From SAR202 cluster bacterium bin22 (GTDB taxonomy: Bacteria; Chloroflexota; Dehalococcoidia; Lucifugimonadales; UBA3495), in contig MPMM01000004.1 of the NCBI GenBank assembly GCA_002238505.1, positions 124,001 to 188,000 on the forward strand: 64,000 nucleotides of DNA, in the 5' to 3' direction. The notes beneath the pieces are model-generated. The model did not search any database. It was not told where the DNA came from and was given only the letters and a program-made list of their open reading frames with translations. Each line of letters starts with the position of its first letter. Positions within the stretch are counted from its first letter, which is position 1. Shown in pieces: positions 42,388 through 54,496 of this stretch. A program made the translations under genes and the position numbers.

Positions 42388-42933
42388 ATGGCCAAACAGG
42401 TTGGAGGCCAGAGGTACGCCCGGGCGCTTTTTGACCTGGCTGTCGAAAAGGACGCCACCGACCAGTGGGCCACGGATTTGGCTCAGCTGGCCGATGTGAT
42501 GCAGGACGAGCAGTTCAACCTGTTCCTGAAGCACGCCGAAGTGCGGTTGGAGCAGAAGATCGAGTCCCTGGCGACGGTGCTGGCGGAAATAGACCCAATG
42601 GTCCGCAATCTGGGCTCTTTGCTCATTACCCGGGGTTCCGTGGATACCATCGGCGACGTGGCCGTTAGTTACAACCGACTGGTGGACGAAAGGCTGGAGC
42701 GACAGCGCATCGAAGTTACCACCGCTGTGGAGCTCGAGCCGGCCGAGGCGGAACGCATCCGCCAGTTTGTGGCGAATCTGGTTCAGCGCGAGGTCGTGAT
42801 GTCCACTCAGGTGGACGAGTCCATTCTGGGCGGCATGGTCATACAAATAGGTGACCGCCTTATGGACGGCAGTACCCGTTCCAGGCTGGAGGAGCTAAGG
42901 AAGCAGATTCGAGCGGAGGCTGCTGCCGGATAG
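42388..42933 (+). CDS. atpH: ATP synthase subunit delta
   Basis: A 181-residue OSCP-like subunit tying the stalk to the catalytic head. The N-terminal six-helix domain begins QRYARALFDLAVEKDATDQW, and the C-terminal hallmark is DESILGGMVIQIGDRLMDGS. It starts 6 bp after atpF. Confidence 0.95.
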   Translation: MAKQVGGQRYARALFDLAVEKDATDQWATDLAQLADVMQDEQFNLFLKHAEVRLEQKIESLATVLAEIDPMVRNLGSLLITRGSVDTIGDVAVSYNRLVDERLERQRIEVTTAVELEPAEAERIRQFVANLVQREVVMSTQVDESILGGMVIQIGDRLMDGSTRSRLEELRKQIRAEAAAG

Positions 42934-42984
42934 CGGTCCAGGTCTCCCGCTTCCATTCGTAGTAAGTAGTAAGGAGAATCCCCA

Positions 42985-44493
<1,509 letters not shown>

Positions 44494-44576
44494 CCCTCAC
44501 CCCCGTCCCCTCTCCCCCAGGGAGAGGAGTGATTTGAGGACTCCCTCTCCAGGGGGAGAGGAGAAGAAGAATAGAC
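44494..44576. repeat. Inverted family D repeat inside the ATP synthase operon
   Basis: CCCTCACCCCCGTCCCCTCT begins 1 bp after the atpA stop. A second half, CCCTCTCCAGGGGGAGAGG, forms a hairpin just upstream of atpG. This is the reverse complement of the element at 22858, 23862 and 23984. GAGAGGAG near 44555 and GAAGAAGAA provide the atpG ribosome-binding region. Confidence 0.85.
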
Positions 44577-44577
44577 A

Positions 44578-46883
<2,306 letters not shown>

Positions 46884-46917
46884 CTTGGGCCGATAAGAGC
46901 AAGGAGCGGTTGAGACT

Positions 46918-47367
46918 ATGGCCCCCATGCGACTGGAAATTATTACGGCGGAGCGCGAGGTTTATGCCGACGACGTGGACATCGTTGTCGCGCCCGGTGT
47001 GGAGGGACAGTTGGGTATTCTTCCCCACCATGCTCCCCTGATGACCGCCCTGCAACCCGGAGAAATCCTGGTTCGAAAGGACGGAGAACCCTCGTACCTG
47101 GCGGTTTCCGGCGGATTCATGGAAGTCATAGCCAACCGTGTGACCATTCTGGCTGAGACCTGTGAGTACACCGAGGAAATCAACGAGGAGCGCGCCCAGG
47201 CTGCAATGGAGCGTGCCCAGGAACGAATTCGCAACCAGGGATCGGAAGCTGAACTGGCCGAGGCTCTCACTTCCATTCGGCGTGCCCAGGTCCGGCTGAA
47301 TATTGTACGCCGGCGGCGGCCCCGGGGTGACATGCGATCAACGGTAGGAAGTCAACCTGGCGGTTAA
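46918..47367 (+). CDS. atpC: ATP synthase subunit epsilon
   Basis: A 149-residue central-stalk subunit. The N-terminal beta-sandwich is MRLEIITAEREVYADDVDIV, with EGQLGILPHHAPLMTAL and YLAVSGGFMEVIANRVTIL. The C-terminal two-helix domain is present (RAQAAMERAQERIRNQGSE), with a basic tail RRRRPRGDMRS longer than usual. ATG 46918 follows AAGGAGCGGTTGAGACT; ATG 46927 is an alternative. Last gene of the operon. Confidence 0.95.
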   Translation: MAPMRLEIITAEREVYADDVDIVVAPGVEGQLGILPHHAPLMTALQPGEILVRKDGEPSYLAVSGGFMEVIANRVTILAETCEYTEEINEERAQAAMERAQERIRNQGSEAELAEALTSIRRAQVRLNIVRRRRPRGDMRSTVGSQPGG

Positions 47368-47396
47368 CCCGACTACCCGACTGCAGAAAGAATAAG

Positions 47397-47429
47397 GGGC
47401 GCCTGACTTAAGGCAGGCGCCCCGTTTTT
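47397..47429. terminator. Bidirectional terminator between atpC and rex
   Basis: Stem GGGGCGCCTG/CAGGCGCCCC with a 7-nt loop, followed by GTTTTT on the plus strand. On the minus strand the same stem is followed by TTATTCTTT, so it can end rex transcription as well. Confidence 0.88.
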
Positions 47430-47437
47430 CGTGGATG

Positions 47438-48112
47438 CTACAGTTCCTTTTCCGGTGACAGGCCGTTGACCAGATAGTAGGTCATGGACTGGAGGGACAG
47501 GAGAGGGTCAATGCTCCGGACGCTCACGCCCTCCGGCACCTGGGGCATTATGGGGGCATAGTTCAGTATTGCCCTTATGCCGCAGTCCACTAACCTGTCC
47601 ACCACGGCCTGGGTGTAGGCAATGGGCACGGCAACGATGGCGATACTGACCTGGTAACTGTCGATTACCTCCGCCAGATGGGAAACTGGGCGTACCATCA
47701 GTCCGCCGACCTCCTGGCCTACGACGCCGGGGTTGTCGTCCAGCGCCGCCACCAGTTGAAACCCGTCAGGCGTAAATCCGGGGTAGTTAAGGATTGCCCT
47801 TCCCAGCCTTCCCACGCCCACGACGGCTACGTTCCAGGTAACCGTCAGGCCCAGTATCTGCTTTAATTCTTCCAGCAGATGGTCAACGCGATAGCCCCTG
47901 CCCTGCTTGCCAAAACGGCCGAAGTAGCTCAGGTCCTTGCGTATCTGCGCCGGGGTGATTTGCAGCTTTTCACCCAACTGCTGGGAGTTGGCGATTTGCA
48001 CTCCCTCCGCCAGCATCTGGCTAAGGGTGCGGACATATTGCGGTAAGCGGCTGACTACTACGTCAGGTACTTCGGTCCGGCCGGTTATGTCGCTCTCGAA
48101 ACTGCTCGCCAT
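47438..48112 (-). CDS. rex: Redox-sensing transcriptional repressor Rex
   Basis: A 224-residue dimeric regulator that leaves DNA when NADH rises. The winged-helix part has LGEKLQITPAQIRKDLSYFG followed by RFGKQGRGYRV. The Rossmann part has VAVVGVGRLGRAILNYPGF and AALDDNPGVVG, and the C-terminal swap helix ends the chain. ATG 48112 has AAGG just before it. It converges on the ATP synthase operon. I found no clear TTGTGAA-type Rex operator in the window. Confidence 0.93.
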   Translation of the reverse strand: MASSFESDITGRTEVPDVVVSRLPQYVRTLSQMLAEGVQIANSQQLGEKLQITPAQIRKDLSYFGRFGKQGRGYRVDHLLEELKQILGLTVTWNVAVVGVGRLGRAILNYPGFTPDGFQLVAALDDNPGVVGQEVGGLMVRPVSHLAEVIDSYQVSIAIVAVPIAYTQAVVDRLVDCGIRAILNYAPIMPQVPEGVSVRSIDPLLSLQSMTYYLVNGLSPEKEL

Positions 48113-48358
48113 GCCTTGAAGCCAATTATCGGTATAGTTATCCCGCCCGGATTACGAATTAAGGAGGCTGGCAGTTGTCGGCTTGCCTTTTGCGGGAACC
48201 AGCATTACCCGGGCAATGTTATTTTGTATCACCTTGACTACAATCTAAAGGTTCGCCGTAAATGCGTCAAGACTGGTATGTATTGGCAGTCTGAACTGAC
48301 TCCTGGAACAGGTCTGTTTGGCATACCCATTCGGCCCACGGCGTCCGGAGGTTCAACC

Positions 48359-48652
48359 ATGCACATAGGAGCCTGCAGATTGACCCTGTACCTGCCCGAC
48401 TCCCACAGCCTGAAGGACAAGCGGCGGGTCACCCGCTCAATTACCGCGCGCATCAGAAACAAGTTCAACGTGACCGTGGCGGAGGATGCGGAAAATGACT
48501 TGCGGCAGCGGTTGGACCTGCTTGTCTGCGCTGCCAGCAACGACGGCTCTCATGCCATCGAAATGCTCGCGGAGGTGGCCGATTTTGTGGAGGAGTCCAG
48601 GCCCGATTTGCAGGTATTAGACTACCAGGTGGAGCTGATTTCGGGGGTGTGA
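48359..48652 (+). CDS. DUF503 (YlxP-like) protein
   Basis: A 97-residue single-domain protein of the DUF503 family. It shows IGACRLTLYLPDSHSLKDKR, RRVTRSITARIRNKFNVTV and the C-terminal beta strand QVLDYQVELISGV. Relatives (YlxP) are encoded near rbfA/infB and thought to act in ribosome maturation; that context is absent here. ATG 48359 follows CGGAGGTTCAACC; the open frame extends upstream to 48116 but without supporting signals. Confidence 0.88.
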   Translation: MHIGACRLTLYLPDSHSLKDKRRVTRSITARIRNKFNVTVAEDAENDLRQRLDLLVCAASNDGSHAIEMLAEVADFVEESRPDLQVLDYQVELISGV

Positions 48653-48712
48653 GGCCGGTGGGTCGTACAGTGTTTAATTTTCGGAGGAAGCGGAAGAGTC
48701 AGCCGCCCTGGC

Positions 48713-49660
48713 TCACGGGGACCGCCGGATGATTTCGGATTGAAAGGTTGACGAAGCAGGTGTGCCTGTGTCCTTTGCATCGTACGTACGCGTTGGCGGC
48801 TTGGCGCTTGGCAGTGAGTCCAGATACTCCTGGATTACAGTCCACGTTTCTGTACCTGCCTCACCCATGCCATCGTTGTGCCTGGCTCCGGGGATTTCGT
48901 GGAAACTCTTTGGTTGATTGGCGGCCTGATATAGACGGCGGCCATGGTCAACGGGAATTATTTCGTCCGCCGCCCCGTGTATTACCAGCAGTGGTCCTCG
49001 ATACTGGGCGATGCGGGAAAGGGAGTCGAAGCGCTTACCTGCCAGAAACCGGATTGGGGAATAGGGGTACAAGTCTCGGCCCAGGTCCGAGATGCTGGTG
49101 AATGGGGAGTAGAGAATCATGCCGAAGGGGCGCTGTTGGAGAGCGAGTTCCGTGGCCACCGCAGCTCCCAGCGACCGGCCAAAATAAACGATGCGCTCCG
49201 AGTTTACGTCCTCCCTCGACGTCATATAAGACAGCGCCGCCCTGGAGTCCCGGTAAACCCCTCTTTCTGACGGTTTTCCCTGGCTCTCGCCGTATCCCCG
49301 GTAGTCAAATATGAACACGTTTACGCCCAGCAGATAGTGCATCAGGGCCAGGTCATCAGCTCGATGTCCTGTGTTGCCGCCGTTGCCATGCAGCCACAAG
49401 AGCGTCACATCAGAGCTTCCTCTTTCGCCGGGTGCGCTCGCGACCGGAGCAGGGATGAACCAGCCGTTCAGGAATAACCCGTCCTCAGTCTCAAACCGGA
49501 CATCTTCGTAAGGAAGGCCCACATCTGCGGGTGTCCGCTCAACCTGAGAAGAAGGGAAAAAGATGAACTGGCGTTCCAGGAAGTCGAGCAGACTCATGCC
49601 TGGCCCCGCAATTCCCGCGAGGATGGCGATGACGCCGAACAATTCCACAAATCTTGCCAT
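48713..49660 (-). CDS. Membrane-anchored alpha/beta hydrolase
   Basis: A 315-residue hydrolase of the BEM46/abhydrolase group. An N-terminal hydrophobic segment (VIAILAGIAGPGMSLLDFL) probably anchors it. The core has VTLLWLHGNGGNTGHRADDL, the nucleophile elbow YFGRSLGAAVATELAL (serine in GRSLG), the acidic residue in VIHGAADEIIPVDHGR and the histidine in PGARHNDGMGEAG. The substrate is unknown. ATG 49660 is used, and the D-hydroxyacid dehydrogenase gene ends 19 bp upstream on the same strand. Confidence 0.87.
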   Translation of the reverse strand: MARFVELFGVIAILAGIAGPGMSLLDFLERQFIFFPSSQVERTPADVGLPYEDVRFETEDGLFLNGWFIPAPVASAPGERGSSDVTLLWLHGNGGNTGHRADDLALMHYLLGVNVFIFDYRGYGESQGKPSERGVYRDSRAALSYMTSREDVNSERIVYFGRSLGAAVATELALQQRPFGMILYSPFTSISDLGRDLYPYSPIRFLAGKRFDSLSRIAQYRGPLLVIHGAADEIIPVDHGRRLYQAANQPKSFHEIPGARHNDGMGEAGTETWTVIQEYLDSLPSAKPPTRTYDAKDTGTPASSTFQSEIIRRSP

Positions 49661-49679
49661 GTGCAGACCCGAATCATGG

Positions 49680-50669
49680 CTAGCTTCGCCACCCCTGGGC
49701 CACCACGTTTATCGGTGAGCCGGCGGCGAACTGTTCCAGGTTTTCAATGGACATTTCCAGGCCGCGCATGGTGCCGTTGTACGCCATGCTGCCGGCATGG
49801 GGCGCCAATACCACATTGTCCAACAGCGTCAGCGGATGCCCCGCAGGCAAGGGTTCCACTTCGAAAACGTCCAGACCCGCGCCCGCTATACGACCCTGCT
49901 GCAGGCATTCCAGGAGGGCGGCCTCATCGACGACTGCGCCACGGGCCACGTTCACCAGTATGGCACTGGGCTTCATCAGGGCCAACTGGTCTCTGCCAAT
50001 TAGTCCCTGGCTGTCGGGAGTCAAGGCGACGTGGAGGGAAACAACGTCGGAGCAACGCAGCAAATCGTCCAGTTCCAGGAACTCCACCCCGTATTCTTCG
50101 GCCCGCTCGGGCGTGGGATTGAAGGTCCAGGCAACCACGTTCATGCCAATCCCCTGCCCCAGTTGGACCATGCGCCGTCCGATGGCGCCGGTGCCGACCA
50201 CGCCCAGGGTCTTGCCGTAAAGCTCGTCGATATAGCCGGCTGCCCAGCCACCCTGGCGGATGCGGCGGTCGTTCTGGACAATCTGGCGGGAGACGGCCAG
50301 GGCCAGCGCAAGGGCATGCTCCGATACGTAAGGGGCGCCGTACCCCGGCGTGTTGGACACGGTGATGCCCAGTTCTGCCGCCGCTTCCAGGTCAACGTGG
50401 TCCACGCCGGTGCCCCACACCGACAAGAGCCTCAGGTTGGGGCAGGCCTCCAGCACTTCCCTCGGAAATGGCACTGCGGAGCGTATGTTTATGATTGCAT
50501 CCGCTTCCCGTATGCGTTCGATGGTTTCCTGGTTGCTGGCCGGCCGGGTGTCATACCACTCAGAATTGGCGGCCAACTCCCGAGCCCGGGATTCCAGGGG
50601 CGTTCCTGCCAGGGCGGGCGGTTCATCATCGGGTACGGCCAGGAGTGTGTACGGCTTGGGGTTAGGCAT
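49680..50669 (-). CDS. D-2-hydroxyacid dehydrogenase
   Basis: A 329-residue NAD-dependent dehydrogenase of the phosphoglycerate/formate dehydrogenase fold. The nucleotide motif is GKTLGVVGTGAIGRRMVQLG. The catalytic residues are arginine in LVNVARGAVVDEAALL, glutamate in GLDVFEVEPLPAGHPL and histidine in VLAPHAGSMAYN. There is no ACT domain, so it is not a regulated serine-pathway SerA; the substrate is open. ATG 50669. Transcribed with the hydrolase gene downstream. Confidence 0.9.
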   Translation of the reverse strand: MPNPKPYTLLAVPDDEPPALAGTPLESRARELAANSEWYDTRPASNQETIERIREADAIINIRSAVPFPREVLEACPNLRLLSVWGTGVDHVDLEAAAELGITVSNTPGYGAPYVSEHALALALAVSRQIVQNDRRIRQGGWAAGYIDELYGKTLGVVGTGAIGRRMVQLGQGIGMNVVAWTFNPTPERAEEYGVEFLELDDLLRCSDVVSLHVALTPDSQGLIGRDQLALMKPSAILVNVARGAVVDEAALLECLQQGRIAGAGLDVFEVEPLPAGHPLTLLDNVVLAPHAGSMAYNGTMRGLEMSIENLEQFAAGSPINVVAQGWRS

Positions 50670-50715
50670 ACTCTTTTCACCTTAACAATTGGGTCCTATG
50701 CAGGCCCTTGAGGGG

Positions 50716-51300
50716 CTATGGTACGGGGTGTGACTGTAAACGCCGGGCTGCCCACCCGGAAATGACGCTGGCCACCACCGAACCCAGCAGCCCCAGTGTC
50801 AGGTCTCCCAGGGTATCAATGTAGGCCGTTTCCAGTTCGGGCGATACCCGGATGAAGGCCACATACTCTGCTATCTCCCAGATGATAGCGGTGGTTGCGC
50901 CAAAACCGACCACCAGGGCCGCAGAAATCCAGAATCCGTGCCCCAGTCTGGTGACCAGCGCGCCGAAGCCCCCGGACAGCAGGACCCAATTGACCAGGTG
51001 GTTAGCGTCGTCCCACCATTCCACGGTGTCATAGAGATCCAGGGAGTTCCCAGCAGTATCAATCAGGAAGGGCAGGGTAATCAGGATGTCGGCGGCAAAG
51101 GGGTATTTCGATTGCCTCCGCCAAACTCTCCAGACTACGGGCAGGACCAATATGGCTGCGGGATATGTGACCAGGCGCCAAAAGAAGCCCTTGCCTTCGA
51201 ACTGCTGAAGACCCGAAAAAGCTCCGAAGACCAGCAGGCAGACAAGGATGAGCTTTAGTAGAACATCAGCCCAGAGTATTGGCGGGTATCTGCTAAACAC
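50716..51300 (-). CDS. Integral membrane protein, DUF2238/YjdF-like
   Basis: A 194-residue protein with about five to six membrane helices. It has the motifs DTAGNSLDLYDTVEWWDDAN, HLVNWVLLSGGFGAL, IIWEIAEYVAFIRVS and DTLGDLTLGLLGSV, which are characteristic of the DUF2238/YjdF group. Conserved acidic and histidine residues face the membrane and suggest metal or lipid binding; no activity is established. The start is GTG 51300 with no clear ribosome site, so the N-terminus is tentative. Confidence 0.75.
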   Translation of the reverse strand: MFSRYPPILWADVLLKLILVCLLVFGAFSGLQQFEGKGFFWRLVTYPAAILVLPVVWRVWRRQSKYPFAADILITLPFLIDTAGNSLDLYDTVEWWDDANHLVNWVLLSGGFGALVTRLGHGFWISAALVVGFGATTAIIWEIAEYVAFIRVSPELETAYIDTLGDLTLGLLGSVVASVISGWAARRLQSHPVP

Positions 51301-51359
51301 TTCGTTATGGTGGGAGTCGTCACAGTGTTGCCGGTTACCGGGAAGGACACACCGAGTAT

Positions 51360-53414
51360 CTACTCCTCCAGGCTGTCCGCCAGGATCTCCAGCACGTCCT
51401 TCGCCTGCTTGTCCTGGTCTTCTCCCTTAGCCTGGATTCCCTCGGTCATCATCTGCAGGCAGAAGGGACAGGAAACGCCCACCGTGTCGGCGTTGGTTTC
51501 CAGGAAGTGGTCGGTACGGGCATGGTTAATGCGCTGGCCCTGGCTTTCCTCTATCCACATATGCCCGCCACCGGCGCCGCAGCAGAACCCACGCTCGCGG
51601 CAGCGGGGTTCCATCTCCACCAGTCTCAGGCCAGGGATGGAGCGGGCAATGTTGCGGGGCTGGTCGTAGATGCCGTTGTGGCGGCCCAGGAAGCAGGAGT
51701 CATGGTAGGCCATATCCACGTTCATCATCTTGATAGGCTTGACCCTGCCCTGCTGGATGAGTTCATCCACAAACTGGCTGTAGTGCAGCACCTCGTAATC
51801 CCCGCCGAACTGGGGGTATTCGTTGCGCATAGTGTTGAAGCAGTGGGGGCAGATGGTGACAATCTTCTTGACGTTGTAGCCGTTGAGCACTTCGATGTTC
51901 TGGGCGGCCAGCATCTGGAACAGGTACTCGTTGCCCATGCGGCGGGCCGGGTCGCCGGTGCAGGTTTCCTCGTCGCCCAGAATCGCAAAGTCCACGCCGG
52001 CGGCTTTCAGCACTTTCACCATGGAGCGGGCCGTGCCCTGGCTGCGCTGCTCCAGGGCGGCGGTGCAGCCCACCCAGAAGAGAATCTCGGCATCGGGCTT
52101 CTCGGCCAGGGTCGGAACATCCAGCCCTTCGGCCCAGTCGGTGCGGGAATACTGGGTGCCCCGCCAGGGGTGGCCGCGCTGCTCCATGCTGAGGAGAGCG
52201 TTCATTCCCGTCTCCGGGATTCGGGACTCTTCCAGCACCAGGTTCCGGCGCAGGTCCATGATGGTGGGTATATGTTCCACCACCACGGGGCATTCCTCCA
52301 TGCAGGCGCCGCAGGAAACGCAGTCCCAGATCATTTGCTCCGGAATGGCATGGTCGATTATCGGCTCAGGCTCCACGTGCTCGGGGTCGCGCGGCCCCTG
52401 GTGGCCGATGGTTATCATGTGTTCCTTGATGTTTTCCACGATGTGCATCGGGGACAGGACCTTGCCGGTGGTGTGGGCGGGACAGGCGTCGGTGCATCGC
52501 CCACACACCGCGCAGGCGTAGCCGTCCAGCAATTCTTTCCAGGTGAAGTCCTGCACACGAGACGCGCCGAACCGCTCGACGTTCTCGAGGTCCATGGTCG
52601 CCATGGTTCCCCGGGGCTCCAGGGACCGGAAGTAGGCGTTCAGGGGCGCGCCCATCATGTGAATGTGCTTGGAAGTGGGGACATATATGCCGAAACCCAG
52701 GATGATGCCCAGGTGAACCCACCAGAAAATGGCGTGGAGGGCTTCCGCAGCTCCGGCAGTAACGCCCATGCTGGTAAAAGCGTCGCCCAGCACGCCGCCA
52801 ACCGGAACGGCGGCTTCCGGACCATGTCCGCCGGATGCGACGTAAAAGGCGTGGACCAGGAGGGTGGCTACCATCAGCCCCGCGGTGAGACCAACCACAA
52901 TCACCGCGTCGATATTTCGGGTGAGGTCAAAACTGAGGCGGTAGGGTTTGGCCGCCCACCGGCGCGCCAGCATCCACCCCAGGATTGCCAGGATCAGGAC
53001 CGCATACAGGTCCAGGTATATGCTGTAAACCCTTACGCCGGTTGTCGTAAGCAGGCGCTCGGGGAAGGCATGCCAGATAGAGCCGGCAAAGATGAAGATT
53101 AGGTAGCTCAGGGAGAAGGAAAGGAATCCCCAGAAAACGAAGGCATGTCCCAGCCCTGCCAGGTCTATACTGCGACTGCGCGCGTCCAGGGACCCTACCC
53201 GCTGCAGCACCTTGCGCTGTCCGACCACAATACTGATTGCGCCGGTCAGTCGCTCCCAGGGCCGGTCAAAGCGGGCAATGCTGCGGCCCTGCCGAATGAG
53301 GTGAATAACCCGCTTGTAGGCCAGCCAGCCAGCCAAAGCCTGCGTGAGAACCAGGGCCAGATAAACGCCAGCCCATACGGGGATAATGCCTAAGATATCG
53401 CCAGGAGGGACCAT
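51360..53414 (-). CDS. Fused membrane/Fe-S/CCG protein (HdrD- or DsrMK-like)
   Basis: A 684-residue three-part protein. Residues about 1-260 hold five or six membrane helices with histidines spaced as in nitrate-reductase-gamma/DsrM cytochrome b subunits (GLGHAFVFWGFLSFSLSYLI, HAIFWWVHLGIILGFGIY). Next come two [4Fe-4S] motifs, CAVCGRCTDACP and CVSCGACMEECP. The C-terminal half has two CCG domains (ICPHCFNTMRNEYP, CCGAGGGHMW and CPFCLQMM). The fusion joins quinone-side haem to an HdrD-like catalytic site. Its partner could be a thiol or disulfide, lactate/glycolate or sulfur redox system. ATG 53414 follows GGAGTCCCCTATC. Confidence 0.9.
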   Translation of the reverse strand: MVPPGDILGIIPVWAGVYLALVLTQALAGWLAYKRVIHLIRQGRSIARFDRPWERLTGAISIVVGQRKVLQRVGSLDARSRSIDLAGLGHAFVFWGFLSFSLSYLIFIFAGSIWHAFPERLLTTTGVRVYSIYLDLYAVLILAILGWMLARRWAAKPYRLSFDLTRNIDAVIVVGLTAGLMVATLLVHAFYVASGGHGPEAAVPVGGVLGDAFTSMGVTAGAAEALHAIFWWVHLGIILGFGIYVPTSKHIHMMGAPLNAYFRSLEPRGTMATMDLENVERFGASRVQDFTWKELLDGYACAVCGRCTDACPAHTTGKVLSPMHIVENIKEHMITIGHQGPRDPEHVEPEPIIDHAIPEQMIWDCVSCGACMEECPVVVEHIPTIMDLRRNLVLEESRIPETGMNALLSMEQRGHPWRGTQYSRTDWAEGLDVPTLAEKPDAEILFWVGCTAALEQRSQGTARSMVKVLKAAGVDFAILGDEETCTGDPARRMGNEYLFQMLAAQNIEVLNGYNVKKIVTICPHCFNTMRNEYPQFGGDYEVLHYSQFVDELIQQGRVKPIKMMNVDMAYHDSCFLGRHNGIYDQPRNIARSIPGLRLVEMEPRCRERGFCCGAGGGHMWIEESQGQRINHARTDHFLETNADTVGVSCPFCLQMMTEGIQAKGEDQDKQAKDVLEILADSLEE

Positions 53415-53515
53415 GATAGGGGACTCCGGAGGTTGGATTTCGCCATACGATTAAGTGCGAGAATAGTGTAACATACGGGTGCCAGAACATTGCCACATCT
53501 CATGGAGAGGAACGA

Positions 53516-54427
53516 ATGGCGGTGCCAAAGTTCAGTGAGTTTTACAGTGCTATTTTGCAGATAGCGTATGAGTCTTCTCAAAGTAAGAGATCAGACCAAT
53601 TCAAAGAAACTGTATGCCAGCGACTTCGACTGTCCGACAACGAAATAGCGGAGAAGACTTCCTCGGGCATGAAGACGAAAGTGGAAGATCGTACTCGATG
53701 GGCCATTTACCACCTGCAGAAGGATGGCTTGTTGGAGAGCCCCTCCAGGGGCCTTTACAGAATCAGTGCCAAGGGAAAAGCGTCTCCACGCCACCAATAC
53801 CGCACCCAAAACACACCGCAGGCTGAAAAACTGCCAGAGTCCGAAAGCCATCAAATCGAGCCGTGGATTAAGAACCTACCGAAGGAAGTGGATGAATTTG
53901 GGTTGCATGATTCCACGCCCGACGAAAAAATGGCTATCCATTATGAAGAGCAACGGGAAAGATTGGCTCAGGAAATTCTCGACATCGTGAAGGGAATCGC
54001 GCCCTCTGAATTCGAGAAGTTGGTTGTGGAGTTGTTGAAAGGGATGGGATATGGTGATGGCAAAGTAACTGGCAAGTCAGGGGACGGCGGAATAGATGGC
54101 GTTCTCAATCAGGATGCCCTGGGCATGGAAAAGATCTATATTCAAGCCAAGAGGTTTGATTACGCCCAAGTCGGAGAACCTGAAATCCGCAATTTCTCAG
54201 GCAGTTTAGATCCTCATGGAGCTAATAAGGGAATATTTATCACAACCTCTTCTTTTTCTGCAAACGCCCGTCGTACGTCTGAGAATATCTCCAGGGGTGG
54301 TAAAATCATCCGCCTTATTGAAGGAACGGAACTTGCCCAACTTATGATTCAGCACGGCGTAGGCGTTGTAACCGAAATCACCTACGAAGTAAAGAAACTG
54401 GATGCAAACTATTTTGCTGATCTGTAG
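53516..54427 (+). CDS. mrr: Mrr-type restriction endonuclease
   Basis: A 303-residue type IV-like restriction enzyme. The N-terminal winged-helix (Mrr_N) domain at about 1-90 contains KVEDRTRWAIYHLQKDGLLE. The catalytic Mrr domain at about 160-290 has GIAPSEFEKLVVELLKGMGY, SGDGGIDGVLNQD (D194) and KIYIQAKRFDY (Q210-A-K212), the PD-(D/E)XK core of this family. Such enzymes cut methylated or otherwise foreign DNA; no methyltransferase is adjacent. The gene is AT-richer than its neighbours. ATG 53516 follows GGAGAGGAACGA. Confidence 0.9.
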   Translation: MAVPKFSEFYSAILQIAYESSQSKRSDQFKETVCQRLRLSDNEIAEKTSSGMKTKVEDRTRWAIYHLQKDGLLESPSRGLYRISAKGKASPRHQYRTQNTPQAEKLPESESHQIEPWIKNLPKEVDEFGLHDSTPDEKMAIHYEEQRERLAQEILDIVKGIAPSEFEKLVVELLKGMGYGDGKVTGKSGDGGIDGVLNQDALGMEKIYIQAKRFDYAQVGEPEIRNFSGSLDPHGANKGIFITTSSFSANARRTSENISRGGKIIRLIEGTELAQLMIQHGVGVVTEITYEVKKLDANYFADL

Positions 54428-54496
54428 GGTGGTGCCGTTTCAGTGGCTATTTCGCTCTCATTTCACGGCGATTCTGACCTGGCTATCTAGTATGTT

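Noticed and set aside
48116-48358. Longer N-terminus for the DUF503 protein
   Set aside because: The upstream frame starts with a non-ATG codon, is not family-like, and an excellent GGAGG precedes ATG 48359.
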